Source of the DNA: an uncultured Bacteroidales bacterium
GTDB taxonomy: Bacteria; Bacteroidota; Bacteroidia; Bacteroidales; UBA932
Direction of reading: 5' to 3'
NCBI GenBank assembly: GCA_947303465.1
Contig: CAMYYI010000015.1
Span: 1-45,426, forward strand
DNA: 45,426 nucleotides
This document shows positions 23,851-30,982 of the stretch, piece after piece (the first letter of the stretch is position 1; every line of letters begins with the position of its first letter). Below the pieces are notes generated by a model, which was given only the letters and a program-made list of their open reading frames with translations, had not been told where the DNA came from and made no database searches. A program made the translations under genes and the position numbers.

Positions 23851-24804
23851 ATGAAAAAAGTTTTATTATCAATCCTTTGCATCTGCGCGGCCATGGAGGC
23901 CTTCTCCCAGAGCTTCGGCGGCTTGCAACTGGAACCGGAATGTTCCGAATTCCTGGTGAAGGAAGGTCGCGGACGCGCACAGCAGGGGCTCGAGATTTAC
24001 GGCCGCTACATATTCTCGCTGGAAGACGGCGGACATGTGAATGTGTACGACTTCAAAAAGCTGGACAGCATGCCGGTAGGCGGCTTCGAACTGGCGTCGT
24101 CCGGCAAGGACAACCACGCCAACAACGCCGAGTTCGGGGTGGAGAAGAAGTGCGGCGCATCTTTCCCTCTCATGTATATCTCCAACGGCAAGGTGGGGAG
24201 CGACATTGAATGGACCTGCTTCGTGGAGAGCATTACCCGAAGGGGTAAGCGTTTCAGCAGCGAACTGGTCCAGACTATCATATTGGACATAACCGGCTTT
24301 GCCGAGGCCGGACACGAGCCTATTTTCGGGGCTCCGAGCTGGCTCATCGACCGGGAGCGCAAGGCCCTGTGGGTATTTTCCGCCCATCAGCGCACCACTC
24401 CCAAGGTTACCCTGCGGGCCGAGGACAATTTCTACATAGCCTACCGCTTCCGCATTCCCGCCTTGTCTGAAGGACCTGTTGTCAGGCTGGGTCTGGAAGA
24501 TCTGCAGCAGACTGTCATCTTCCCCTTCGAAACATGGTTCACCCAGGCCGGCTGCATGCAGGACGGCAAGATATTCTACTGCTTCGGTGTAGGTAAACTG
24601 GACCCCGAGAACCGCCCTTCACGAATAAGGGTTTACGATACCGACTCCGGGACCATCTGCGCCAAATACAATCTGAACGAAGAAATCCCTTACGAGATGG
24701 AGGACCTGGTGATAAAGGACGGCTGGATATATGTAAACACCAATACCAGCCCCAAGCGGGGACAGGGCAATCCGATAATCTATAAACTTTCCATGCCCCG
24801 CTGA
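23851..24804 (+). CDS. secreted protein, probably beta-propeller-like, function unknown
   Basis: 317 residues with a signal peptide (1-19, ending EAFSQ). The rest is rich in short beta strands with repeated hydrophobic-aromatic pairs: GLEIYGRYIFSLEDGGHVNVYD, EWTCFVESITRRG, KALWVFSAHQRT, GKIFYCFGVGKLD, DGWIYVNTNTS. These blade-like repeats suggest a propeller, but I do not recognise the family and no catalytic motif stands out. It starts three bases after the sodium symporter gene and is probably co-transcribed with it, so binding or processing of the symporter substrate is a reasonable guess. The N-terminal Gln after the likely cleavage site could be a pyroglutamate. Confidence 0.65.
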   Translation: MKKVLLSILCICAAMEAFSQSFGGLQLEPECSEFLVKEGRGRAQQGLEIYGRYIFSLEDGGHVNVYDFKKLDSMPVGGFELASSGKDNHANNAEFGVEKKCGASFPLMYISNGKVGSDIEWTCFVESITRRGKRFSSELVQTIILDITGFAEAGHEPIFGAPSWLIDRERKALWVFSAHQRTTPKVTLRAEDNFYIAYRFRIPALSEGPVVRLGLEDLQQTVIFPFETWFTQAGCMQDGKIFYCFGVGKLDPENRPSRIRVYDTDSGTICAKYNLNEEIPYEMEDLVIKDGWIYVNTNTSPKRGQGNPIIYKLSMPR

Positions 24805-24811
24805 ATTTTTG

Positions 24812-24843
24812 TTTGGCGGTATAAAAATAATTTTATACCTTTG
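24812..24843 (+). promoter_or_regulatory. promoter of tRNA-Glu and rpsT
   Basis: TTTG at 24812-24815, 20 bases, TACCTTTG at 24836-24843, followed by CAG. Full consensus. Transcription would start just before the hairpin at 24846-24874. Confidence 0.85.
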
Positions 24844-24845
24844 CA

Positions 24846-24874
24846 GTCCCTATTCCGTGAACTGGGATAGGGAC
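24846..24874 (+). other. leader hairpin upstream of tRNA-Glu
   Basis: Eleven-base arms GTCCCTATTCC and GGGATAGGGAC (one G-U pair) around GTGAACT. It begins at the expected transcript 5' end and stops nine bases before the tRNA. It has no T run, so it is not a terminator; a role in processing or protecting the precursor 5' end is inferred. Confidence 0.7.
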
Positions 24875-24883
24875 ATTGAGTTT

Positions 24884-24958
24884 GGTGGGTTCGTATAACG
24901 GCTAGTACTCAAGATTTTCATTCTTGCAATAGGAGTTCGATTCTCCTACCCACTACCA
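24884..24958 (+). tRNA. tRNA-Glu (anticodon TTC)
   Basis: Cloverleaf of 72 bases plus encoded CCA (24956-24958). Acceptor stem GGTGGGT/ACCCACT with a terminal G-U, discriminator A. Anticodon stem CAAGA/TCTTG around TTTTCAT, giving anticodon TTC. T arm AGGAG-TTCGATT-CTCCT. Twenty bases upstream of rpsT under the same promoter. Confidence 0.96.
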
Positions 24959-24978
24959 AATATTAAAAAAATAACATA

Positions 24979-25233
24979 ATGGCAAATACAGCTTCAGCAA
25001 AGAAAGCCGATCGCCAGAGCGAAAGGCACCGCCTGCATAACAGGTATTATGCACGCACCACTCGTAACGCTATCCGCGACATCCGCAACACCACCGACAA
25101 GGCCGAGGCCGAGAAGAACGCCCCCAAGGTGTACGCGATGATCGACAAACTCGCAAAGATCGGAGTCATCCACAAGAACAAGGCTTCCAATCTCAAGAGC
25201 GGTATTCAAGTTTACATCAACAAGCTCTCTTAA
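24979..25233 (+). CDS. rpsT: 30S ribosomal protein S20
   Basis: 84 residues, the expected size, highly basic. S20 pattern: MANTASAKKADRQSERHRLHNR at the N-terminus, RTTRNAIRDI, and HKNKASNLKSGI near the end. S20 binds the 16S rRNA body early in assembly. It has no promoter of its own in the 20-base gap after tRNA-Glu, so it is co-transcribed with that tRNA, and a strong hairpin follows. Confidence 0.97.
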   Translation: MANTASAKKADRQSERHRLHNRYYARTTRNAIRDIRNTTDKAEAEKNAPKVYAMIDKLAKIGVIHKNKASNLKSGIQVYINKLS

Positions 25234-25241
25234 GACTTTAA

Positions 25242-25269
25242 AAGACGCGTTCCCGACGCGTCTTATTTT
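25242..25269 (+). terminator. hairpin after rpsT, terminator-like
   Basis: Perfect 9-bp arms AAGACGCGT (25242-25250) and ACGCGTCTT (25256-25264) with loop TCCCG, then ATTTTT. Good intrinsic terminator. tRNA-Pro begins only 13 bases after the stem, with no room for a promoter between. Confidence 0.85.
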
Positions 25270-25277
25270 TCGGGAAA

Positions 25278-25351
25278 CGGGATGTAGCGCAGTTGGCTAG
25301 CGCACCACGTTCGGGACGTGGGGGTCGTCCGTTCGAGTCGGATCATCCCGA
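25278..25351 (+). tRNA. tRNA-Pro (anticodon CGG)
   Basis: 74 bases. Acceptor stem CGGGATG/CATCCCG, discriminator A25351. Anticodon stem CCACG/CGTGG around TTCGGGA, giving anticodon CGG. T arm TCCG-TTCGAGT-CGGA. A full CCA is not encoded (CAG follows). Its acceptor 3' strand is also the base of a long downstream inverted repeat. Confidence 0.95.
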
Positions 25352-25392
25352 CAGAAAGAGCACCGAGTGATCGGTGCTCTTTCTGTCGGGAT
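25345..25392 (+). terminator. 22-bp perfect inverted repeat overlapping the 3' end of tRNA-Pro
   Basis: Left arm 25345-25366 starts inside the tRNA acceptor strand (ATCCCGA) and continues through CAGAAAGAGCACCGA; loop GTGA; right arm 25371-25392 is its exact complement. The top (GAGCACCGA/TCGGTGCTC followed by TTTCTG) resembles an intrinsic terminator, but the stem reaches into the tRNA. Confidence 0.8.
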
Positions 25393-25426
25393 ACCCGACT
25401 GTTATCCCCCTGCACCCCCGCAGCCA

Positions 25427-25469
25427 AAGTGTCGGCTGCGGTCCAAATCAAGGACCGCAGCCGACACTT
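25427..25469. repeat. 18-bp perfect inverted repeat, possible bidirectional terminator
   Basis: Arms 25427-25444 and 25452-25469 (core GTGTCGGCTGCGGTCC) with loop AAATCAA. It lies between tRNA-Pro and the end of the convergent WG-repeat gene. There is no long T run on either strand. A further CGCAGCC copy at 25419-25425 could pair with GGCTGCG at 25434-25440 instead, giving two competing folds. Confidence 0.7.
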
Positions 25470-25481
25470 ATCAATGGGTAA

Positions 25482-27224
25482 TTAATCTGTTGCTTTAAGC
25501 AGGGCGGAGATAGTTGGAGGGATACGCTGGCAATTGAGATTGATGCGGCCGGAGGCAGACATGGAACTGCCGGGACGATGCTCCCTACCCCTCATATATC
25601 TCAAGGCTATTCCCTCTCTTTCAAGGACTATCCATCCGTCGGACACATAGTCCACGGTCGGCACCACCGCGATTGTCTGGAGGAACCTGTCGTGGCCATC
25701 ATACAGTTCCAGGGCAAACTCGAACGAGGAGTCGCTTCCGTAAAGATCGTCCTTGGTAAACTCGCTTCCGTAAGGCGCCTGACGGGCGCTGAACACCACG
25801 GTATACTCGTTGTCCGGGCCCCAGTAAAGTACCTCCTCCCCGTCCATACGGAAATAAGGGGAACTGAATTCATCTTCATAATGGCAGACCATATTGTCGG
25901 CCAGATTAAGTTCCACCCCTTCATCGGAAACCCTGACTTTACAGCTCACTATGTCTCCGCAGCGGAAACGGTGGCGGAACAGAGAGGTCCGGTGTATTTC
26001 CCTGACGGCACGGGAAACCCTTATCGAGGGAGTTTCCGGAGGTAGTCTGTAGGTAATTCCTGCATTCTCACCGGTAAGAATCTTCAATGCCCGGTCGGAA
26101 TAGCGCAAAGGCTCATACATGTTCTCAAGTTCGTATGAACGTATTCCGAGGCCGCTCAGGACGTCGTTGTGATCTATGGTACGGCCAAAGGTAAGCGACG
26201 TGCTGAAAGACCGCATGCCAGGACAGTTGATATCACGCATAATCAGCCAGGTCTCACGCCCTTCTGCGTTGTAGATAACGCCCTCGCTGTACTCGCTTTC
26301 AATCCATCCCCACTCGGACAGGGTTCCGACCAGGGTACCGTCGGCCTCGCACAAAACCGCCTTCACGGTGTATAGCTTTCCGGAGATGGGGTCCTCCATG
26401 GAACCGGGATGCTCCCGGGAATCTTCTATGGGCTCCAGTCTCACGAAGCGTCCGTTGCCCCAATCGATCTGCAGGGTGCTGCAGGTGGCACTGTTGGACC
26501 ATTTGCCCGGGGTCACCTGCACGGCGCGCAGATTGTTGCGCTGGAGACGGTAGCCTATGGGACCCACATGCCAGGCTGCGGCACGCACCGGGTCTCCTGC
26601 CGGATCGTACGGTATGATGTAACCCGGATAAATGTACTCCGAAGTCTTGTTCAGACGACCGTCCAATGACTGGCGTACGAAATCTTTGGTAAGCAGTGAA
26701 TAGCCTCCGAAAGAACGGTCTATTGCCAGATTATCAAAGGGGATTAGCAGCTGTCCGTCATTATCGATCAATCCCTTAAGGCCGTTGGAAGCGCTCCTGG
26801 CAACACCCCATCCGTCATTGAATACAGGGGATGCGCTGAACTGCGGAGCCCAGATTTCCCTGCCTATGTAATCGTAAACGCCCCAGGTGAATCCGGCCCC
26901 GGGGAAAGCCTCGCGCTCCGCCATTATCAAACCCTCTTTGGGGTTGAAGGAAATGGCATAGCAGTCTATTGGAATGACTATTCGACCGGTCTCGTCAATA
27001 ACGCCGTGCAGCTTGGTCTTTCCCGGCTTCATGGTAACTTCCGCCACCCCGTCCTTAAAGCGCTTTGCGCCTTCGTATGCTGGCGGAATAACCCAGTTCT
27101 TACTCTTGTCCTGATATCCGTAAAGCTTTGTAGCCTTGTCTTTTACAGGCTTCAAATCCTGTCCCTGGGCCGCAGTGGCCAAAATCAGGGCCGCTAATGC
27201 TGCAAGAATATATCTCAGTTTCAT
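25482..27224 (-). CDS. secreted WG-repeat protein with a long unrecognised C-terminal part
   Basis: 580 residues with a signal peptide (1-20, ending TAAQG). Residues 25-190 hold WG-like repeats: KLYGYQDKSKNWVIPPAYEGAKRFKDGVAEV, KLHGVIDETGRIVIPIDC, FTWGVYDYIGREIWAPQFSASPVFNDGWGVA and GLKGLIDNDGQLLIPF. Each unit ends with the typical hydrophobic ...IP. The region from about 220 to 580 has no motif I recognise. It is the last gene of a four-gene operon with manB, an M23 peptidase and miaB, 20 bases after miaB. Envelope location inferred; function unknown. Confidence 0.78.
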   Translation of the reverse strand: MKLRYILAALAALILATAAQGQDLKPVKDKATKLYGYQDKSKNWVIPPAYEGAKRFKDGVAEVTMKPGKTKLHGVIDETGRIVIPIDCYAISFNPKEGLIMAEREAFPGAGFTWGVYDYIGREIWAPQFSASPVFNDGWGVARSASNGLKGLIDNDGQLLIPFDNLAIDRSFGGYSLLTKDFVRQSLDGRLNKTSEYIYPGYIIPYDPAGDPVRAAAWHVGPIGYRLQRNNLRAVQVTPGKWSNSATCSTLQIDWGNGRFVRLEPIEDSREHPGSMEDPISGKLYTVKAVLCEADGTLVGTLSEWGWIESEYSEGVIYNAEGRETWLIMRDINCPGMRSFSTSLTFGRTIDHNDVLSGLGIRSYELENMYEPLRYSDRALKILTGENAGITYRLPPETPSIRVSRAVREIHRTSLFRHRFRCGDIVSCKVRVSDEGVELNLADNMVCHYEDEFSSPYFRMDGEEVLYWGPDNEYTVVFSARQAPYGSEFTKDDLYGSDSSFEFALELYDGHDRFLQTIAVVPTVDYVSDGWIVLEREGIALRYMRGREHRPGSSMSASGRINLNCQRIPPTISALLKATD

Positions 27225-27244
27225 ATCAAATAATAATCAAATAA

Positions 27245-28549
27245 CTATACTTCCCGGCAAAGCAACGTGGCCTGGGTACAGTCCATCACCTCCACGGATA
27301 CAAAATCCCCGGCGGAGTGTGAGGTATCCGGCCATACGCACATCTTATTGGTATCCGTGCGGCCGCAAAGTTCCGAAGGATTACGCTTGGAAGGCCCCTC
27401 CACAAGCACCGTGAAACGCTTGCCGATATCTCTGCGGTTGCTCTCGAGCGACAGGCGGTTCTGAACAGCAATAATCTCTTCCAGACGTCGTGTCTTTACT
27501 TCCTGTGGTACGTCATCGGGATACTTGCGGGCGGCGAGCGTTCCGGGACGCTCGGAATAATAGAACATGTACGCCGCATCGAAGCCAACCTCCTCGAAGA
27601 GGCTGAGTGTGTCTCTGTGATCCTCTTCCGTCTCGCTGCAGAAGCCTGCTATGACATCTGTAGATATCGCACAGTCAGGCATATAGCGACGAATGGCGGC
27701 CACCCTGTCCAGGTACCAGGCCCGGGTGTAACGGCGACGCATCTTCTCCAGCATGCGGTCGGAACCCGATTGCACCGGAAGATGTATATGATGGCAGATG
27801 TTGGCATGAGAGGCCATCACCTGCAGCACTTCATCAGAAATATCCTGGGGGTTGGAAGTGGAAAACCGTACCCGCATGCCGGGGCACGCCTCCGCGACCA
27901 TCTTGAGAAGTTCCGCGAAATTGCAGTCTTCGTATTTATAAGAATCTACATTCTGCCCCAGCAGCGTCACCTCCTTGTAGCCGTCGCCTGAGCACTTGCA
28001 GGCCTCGCGCACTATGGAATGATAGTCCCGGCTGCGCTCGGCACCCCGGGTATAAGGCACTACGCAGTAGGAACATACGTTGTTGCAACCGCGCATGATG
28101 GAGATGAATGCAGACACTCCGTTCTTGTCCAGGCGCACCGGAACAATTTCGGCATAAGTCTCTTCCCGTGAGAGCTGAACGTTGATCTGCGGCATTCCGG
28201 GGGCGGCGTTCTGCAGCAGCACCGGCAGGGACCTGTAGGCATCCGGACCGGCTACTATATCCACCTTCCCGCTCTCCAGCAGTTCCTCTTTCATACGCTC
28301 CGCCATACAGCCGAGTATGCCCACGAGAACCTCCGGACGGGCCCGCTTCTGCAGGTTGAACTGCTCTATGCGGCCGTGGATGCGCTGCTCGGCATTATCC
28401 CGCACGGAGCAGGTGTTGGCCATTATCACGTCCGCCTCGGACATGTCTTCCGTGCGCTCGTAGCCATGCGGCGCCAGCAGGGCAAACACGACTTCCGTGT
28501 CCGCTACGTTCATCTGGCACCCGTAGGTTTCTATGTAAAGCTTTTTCAA
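27245..28549 (-). CDS. miaB: tRNA-2-methylthio-N6-dimethylallyladenosine synthase
   Basis: 434 residues. Three cysteines of the N-terminal auxiliary [4Fe-4S] cluster (Cys11 in YGCQMN, Cys47 in NTCSVR, Cys81 in GCMAERM), the radical-SAM triad Cys155-Cys159-Cys162 in RGCNNVCSYC, and LGQNVDSY typical of MiaB, not RimO or MtaB. A C-terminal TRAM domain follows (VLVEGPSKRNP onward). It methylthiolates i6A37 in tRNAs reading UNN codons. The start overlaps the M23 gene stop by four bases (ATGA), showing translational coupling. Confidence 0.96.
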   Translation of the reverse strand: MKKLYIETYGCQMNVADTEVVFALLAPHGYERTEDMSEADVIMANTCSVRDNAEQRIHGRIEQFNLQKRARPEVLVGILGCMAERMKEELLESGKVDIVAGPDAYRSLPVLLQNAAPGMPQINVQLSREETYAEIVPVRLDKNGVSAFISIMRGCNNVCSYCVVPYTRGAERSRDYHSIVREACKCSGDGYKEVTLLGQNVDSYKYEDCNFAELLKMVAEACPGMRVRFSTSNPQDISDEVLQVMASHANICHHIHLPVQSGSDRMLEKMRRRYTRAWYLDRVAAIRRYMPDCAISTDVIAGFCSETEEDHRDTLSLFEEVGFDAAYMFYYSERPGTLAARKYPDDVPQEVKTRRLEEIIAVQNRLSLESNRRDIGKRFTVLVEGPSKRNPSELCGRTDTNKMCVWPDTSHSAGDFVSVEVMDCTQATLLCREV

Positions 28550-29568
28550 TGGACCCGAATCTTTCTGCCTACGCTGAGGACGGTAGTGGGTTTGAGCCCG
28601 CTGTTAAGGCTGCAGATATGCGAAACCGTAGTTCCATACTTCTTGGCTATGCCGGAAAGGGTGTCGCCGGAACGTATGGTATGGTATTTCATGGCTGCCC
28701 GCTCCTTGGCGATACGTTCCTCCTCGGCCCGTATCTGCTCCTCAGTCATATATATTTCCTCTTCTTCGTCGATAGACTCCGGCACGTACCTGCTGTACGC
28801 GGACAGGTAGCTGCGACGCAACACGAACACGTTCTTGCGCAGGGTGCCGCTTTCGAAGTCGATTATCCACTGCGGGTCGAACGCGTACCCGCGGTAACGA
28901 GTCTCGAAGTGAAGGTGCGGCCCGGAGGAGCGGCCGGTTGAGCCGCCCAGCCCTATAAGGTCGCCGGCATGCACCCAGTCGCCCGCTTTTACATCTATGC
29001 GCGACAGGTGTCCGTAGAAAGTCTCCAGACCGTTCTCGTGCCGTATAATGATAAGGTTGCCGTAGCCACGGTGACGTTCTGCAAGCCGCACCCGGCCGTC
29101 GAAGGCACAATAGACCGGGGTGCCGGTGGGATAGGGAATGTCGCATCCGGTATGCGCACGGCCACGCCTGACGCCGAACGGGGAGAATACCTTCCCCTTG
29201 TGGGGACATACAAAATGGCTCACCGAGTCTACAAGACATATCGTGGTACGGTAGCGTACGCTGTCGAAGGGCTCTTTGGTGTACGGATTGACCACATGCT
29301 CGCTCCAATAGGAGGTAAAGAGCTCGTCTTCCTCCAGAGCCTCGACGTTCTTGATCAGGAACCATGTGTTGTCGTCCCTGAGGACTATACGTACGCGCCT
29401 GTCGCCAACGTCGAGCGTATCCACCGCCGCCCCGTTCCCCTTGGCGAATATCGTTGAGAACTCACCGTCAAACTGAGCATCACCCAGAACGACAGATGTG
29501 CTGTCATCCTGAGCGTAAGCGTTAAATAATCCTAACAGGCTGAATACAAGTATGCAGAATATCCTCAT
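28546..29568 (-). CDS. M23 metallopeptidase with C-terminal LysM, secreted
   Basis: 340 residues with a signal peptide (1-19, ending NAYAQ). M23 domain at about 125-232: zinc ligands His139 and Asp143 in HTGCDI, catalytic His187 in YGHLS, and His218/His220 in GPHLHFE; all are present, so it should be active. LysM at about 293-339 (YHTIRSGDTLSGIAKKYG). Such proteins cleave peptidoglycan cross-bridges in growth or division. The LysM is at the C-terminus. Its start codon overlaps the manB stop (TGATG). Confidence 0.93.
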   Translation of the reverse strand: MRIFCILVFSLLGLFNAYAQDDSTSVVLGDAQFDGEFSTIFAKGNGAAVDTLDVGDRRVRIVLRDDNTWFLIKNVEALEEDELFTSYWSEHVVNPYTKEPFDSVRYRTTICLVDSVSHFVCPHKGKVFSPFGVRRGRAHTGCDIPYPTGTPVYCAFDGRVRLAERHRGYGNLIIIRHENGLETFYGHLSRIDVKAGDWVHAGDLIGLGGSTGRSSGPHLHFETRYRGYAFDPQWIIDFESGTLRKNVFVLRRSYLSAYSRYVPESIDEEEEIYMTEEQIRAEEERIAKERAAMKYHTIRSGDTLSGIAKKYGTTVSHICSLNSGLKPTTVLSVGRKIRVH

Positions 29569-30935
29569 CAGGCACGTACCCCTCCAAACTGCTTCTCTAT
29601 GATCTCCTGGGCCTGGGCAATCTTGTCCTTGAGCACCCCGTCTGTGGTAGCTTCACAGATGAAGCGGAGATATGGTTCTGTATTGGAAGGACGGATGTTG
29701 AACCACCAGTCAGGGAACTCGGCGCGATAACCGTCGAAGTCCATGAAGGCGTCGGCCTTCTGGACTGCCAGGAAATGGTCGCGGACGGCGTCCATGGCGC
29801 CCTTCTTGTCCTCTACGCGGAAATTGATCTCGCCGGAGTTGCGGTAGCGGGTAAGCTTGTCTATCTCTCCTCCGAGGGTACGGCCCTGCTTCTTGAGGGC
29901 GGCAACGATACGGAGCACGATTATGGAAGCCAGCATTCCGCTGTCCGAATAGAAGAAATCCTTGAAATAATAGTGGCCGGCAAGCTCTCCGCCCCAGAGG
30001 CCGTCTATCTCACGGAGCTTGGGAGCCGCAAAAGCGCGGCCGACACGCCAGGTATGCATCTCTGCGCCGTAAGCGGCGAGGAACTCACCCACTGCCTTGG
30101 AACTGCGTATTTCCTGCAGCACACGGGGATTCTTCGCACCTCTCTCATCGCAGAAATAATATGCCATGAGGGCTATAATGAGGTCGGGAGGACAGAAACG
30201 GGCCTTTTCATCCACGAACATCACGCGGTCCGCGTCTCCGTCATATATTACACCCACGTCCGCCCCGGTCTTGCGGACCAGTTCGCGCAAGGGCTCAACA
30301 TTCTTGGGGATGAGCGGGTTGGGCTCGTGGTTGGGGAAACTGCCGTCCATCTCGTCGAAGAGGAAGGTGGCGTCGTCACCCTTGTAAATCTCCTTGGCGA
30401 AGAGGGTGCTCATGCCGTTGGAAAGGTCGAAGGCAATTTTGAGGTTGGAGTAATCGCCTTTGTACTTGCGCAGGAAGGCCAGATAGTCGGGCTTGATGTC
30501 TATTTCCTTTACCACGCCTTTCTTTGCGGCTGCTGGAGTGGGACGGCCCTCGTCTATCCACTGCTTTATCTGGCCGAGTCCGGTATCCAGGCCCACAGGA
30601 AGGGCGTTCTCGCGGCTCACCTTCATGCCGTTGTACTCGCGAGGGTTATGGCTGGCGGTAATCTGCACGGAGGCCTTGTAGCCGTAGTTGGCGGTTCCGA
30701 AATATACCAGAGGCGTGCTGCTGTAGCCTATATCGTCCACGTCGGCGCCTGCATCTGTGATACCCTTGATGAGGTAATCGTGAATCTCCTGTCCGGACAG
30801 ACGGCAGTCACGGCCCACCAGGACCTTGTCGGCCTTGAGCAAGCCGGGAAGGAAATAACCTACTTTGTAAGCGATGTCTTTGTCGAAATCCACATTGTAG
30901 ATTCCGCGAATGTCGTATGCGTGAAATGCTCCCAT
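29568..30935 (-). CDS. manB: phosphomannomutase/phosphoglucomutase
   Basis: 455 residues from the ATG at 30935; upstream in-frame codons would cover the promoter. Catalytic phosphoserine Ser95 in TASHNP, metal loop DGDADR at 232-237, sugar-binding GELAGHYYF, phosphate-binding RPSNTEPYLR near the C-terminus. It interconverts hexose-6- and hexose-1-phosphates for nucleotide-sugar and glycan synthesis. A -7 box TAAATTTG lies at 30951-30958. First gene of an operon with the M23 peptidase, miaB and the WG protein. The symbol is by homology; glucose or mannose preference is not decided. Confidence 0.92.
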   Translation of the reverse strand: MGAFHAYDIRGIYNVDFDKDIAYKVGYFLPGLLKADKVLVGRDCRLSGQEIHDYLIKGITDAGADVDDIGYSSTPLVYFGTANYGYKASVQITASHNPREYNGMKVSRENALPVGLDTGLGQIKQWIDEGRPTPAAAKKGVVKEIDIKPDYLAFLRKYKGDYSNLKIAFDLSNGMSTLFAKEIYKGDDATFLFDEMDGSFPNHEPNPLIPKNVEPLRELVRKTGADVGVIYDGDADRVMFVDEKARFCPPDLIIALMAYYFCDERGAKNPRVLQEIRSSKAVGEFLAAYGAEMHTWRVGRAFAAPKLREIDGLWGGELAGHYYFKDFFYSDSGMLASIIVLRIVAALKKQGRTLGGEIDKLTRYRNSGEINFRVEDKKGAMDAVRDHFLAVQKADAFMDFDGYRAEFPDWWFNIRPSNTEPYLRFICEATTDGVLKDKIAQAQEIIEKQFGGVRA

Positions 30936-30946
30936 ATTATGCGGTT

Positions 30947-30977
30947 TTTGCAAATTTACGAAATTATTCTTAATTTG
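30947..30977 (+). promoter_or_regulatory. promoter of the xylose operon
   Basis: TTTG at 30947-30950, exactly 19 bases, TTAATTTG at 30970-30977 (one base from consensus). The preferred xylB ATG at 30983 comes five bases later, so the transcript may be leaderless. No operator-like palindrome and no regulator gene are seen next to it. Confidence 0.65.
30951..30958 (-). promoter_or_regulatory. candidate -7 box of the manB operon
   Basis: Minus strand TAAATTTG followed by CAAA, exact match, 15 bases before the manB ATG. No -33 TTTG. It shares the 47-bp divergent gap with the xylB promoter. Confidence 0.6.
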
Positions 30978-30982
30978 TGTCC

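Noticed and set aside
25345..25392. Integration site (att) of a mobile element at tRNA-Pro
   Set aside because: The repeat is inverted, not direct, and no integrase or foreign genes lie nearby; kept only as a speculative explanation.
30977..30982. GTG start for xylB
   Set aside because: It falls at the end of the -7 box, and homologues begin at the MYLLGYDIG encoded from 30983.
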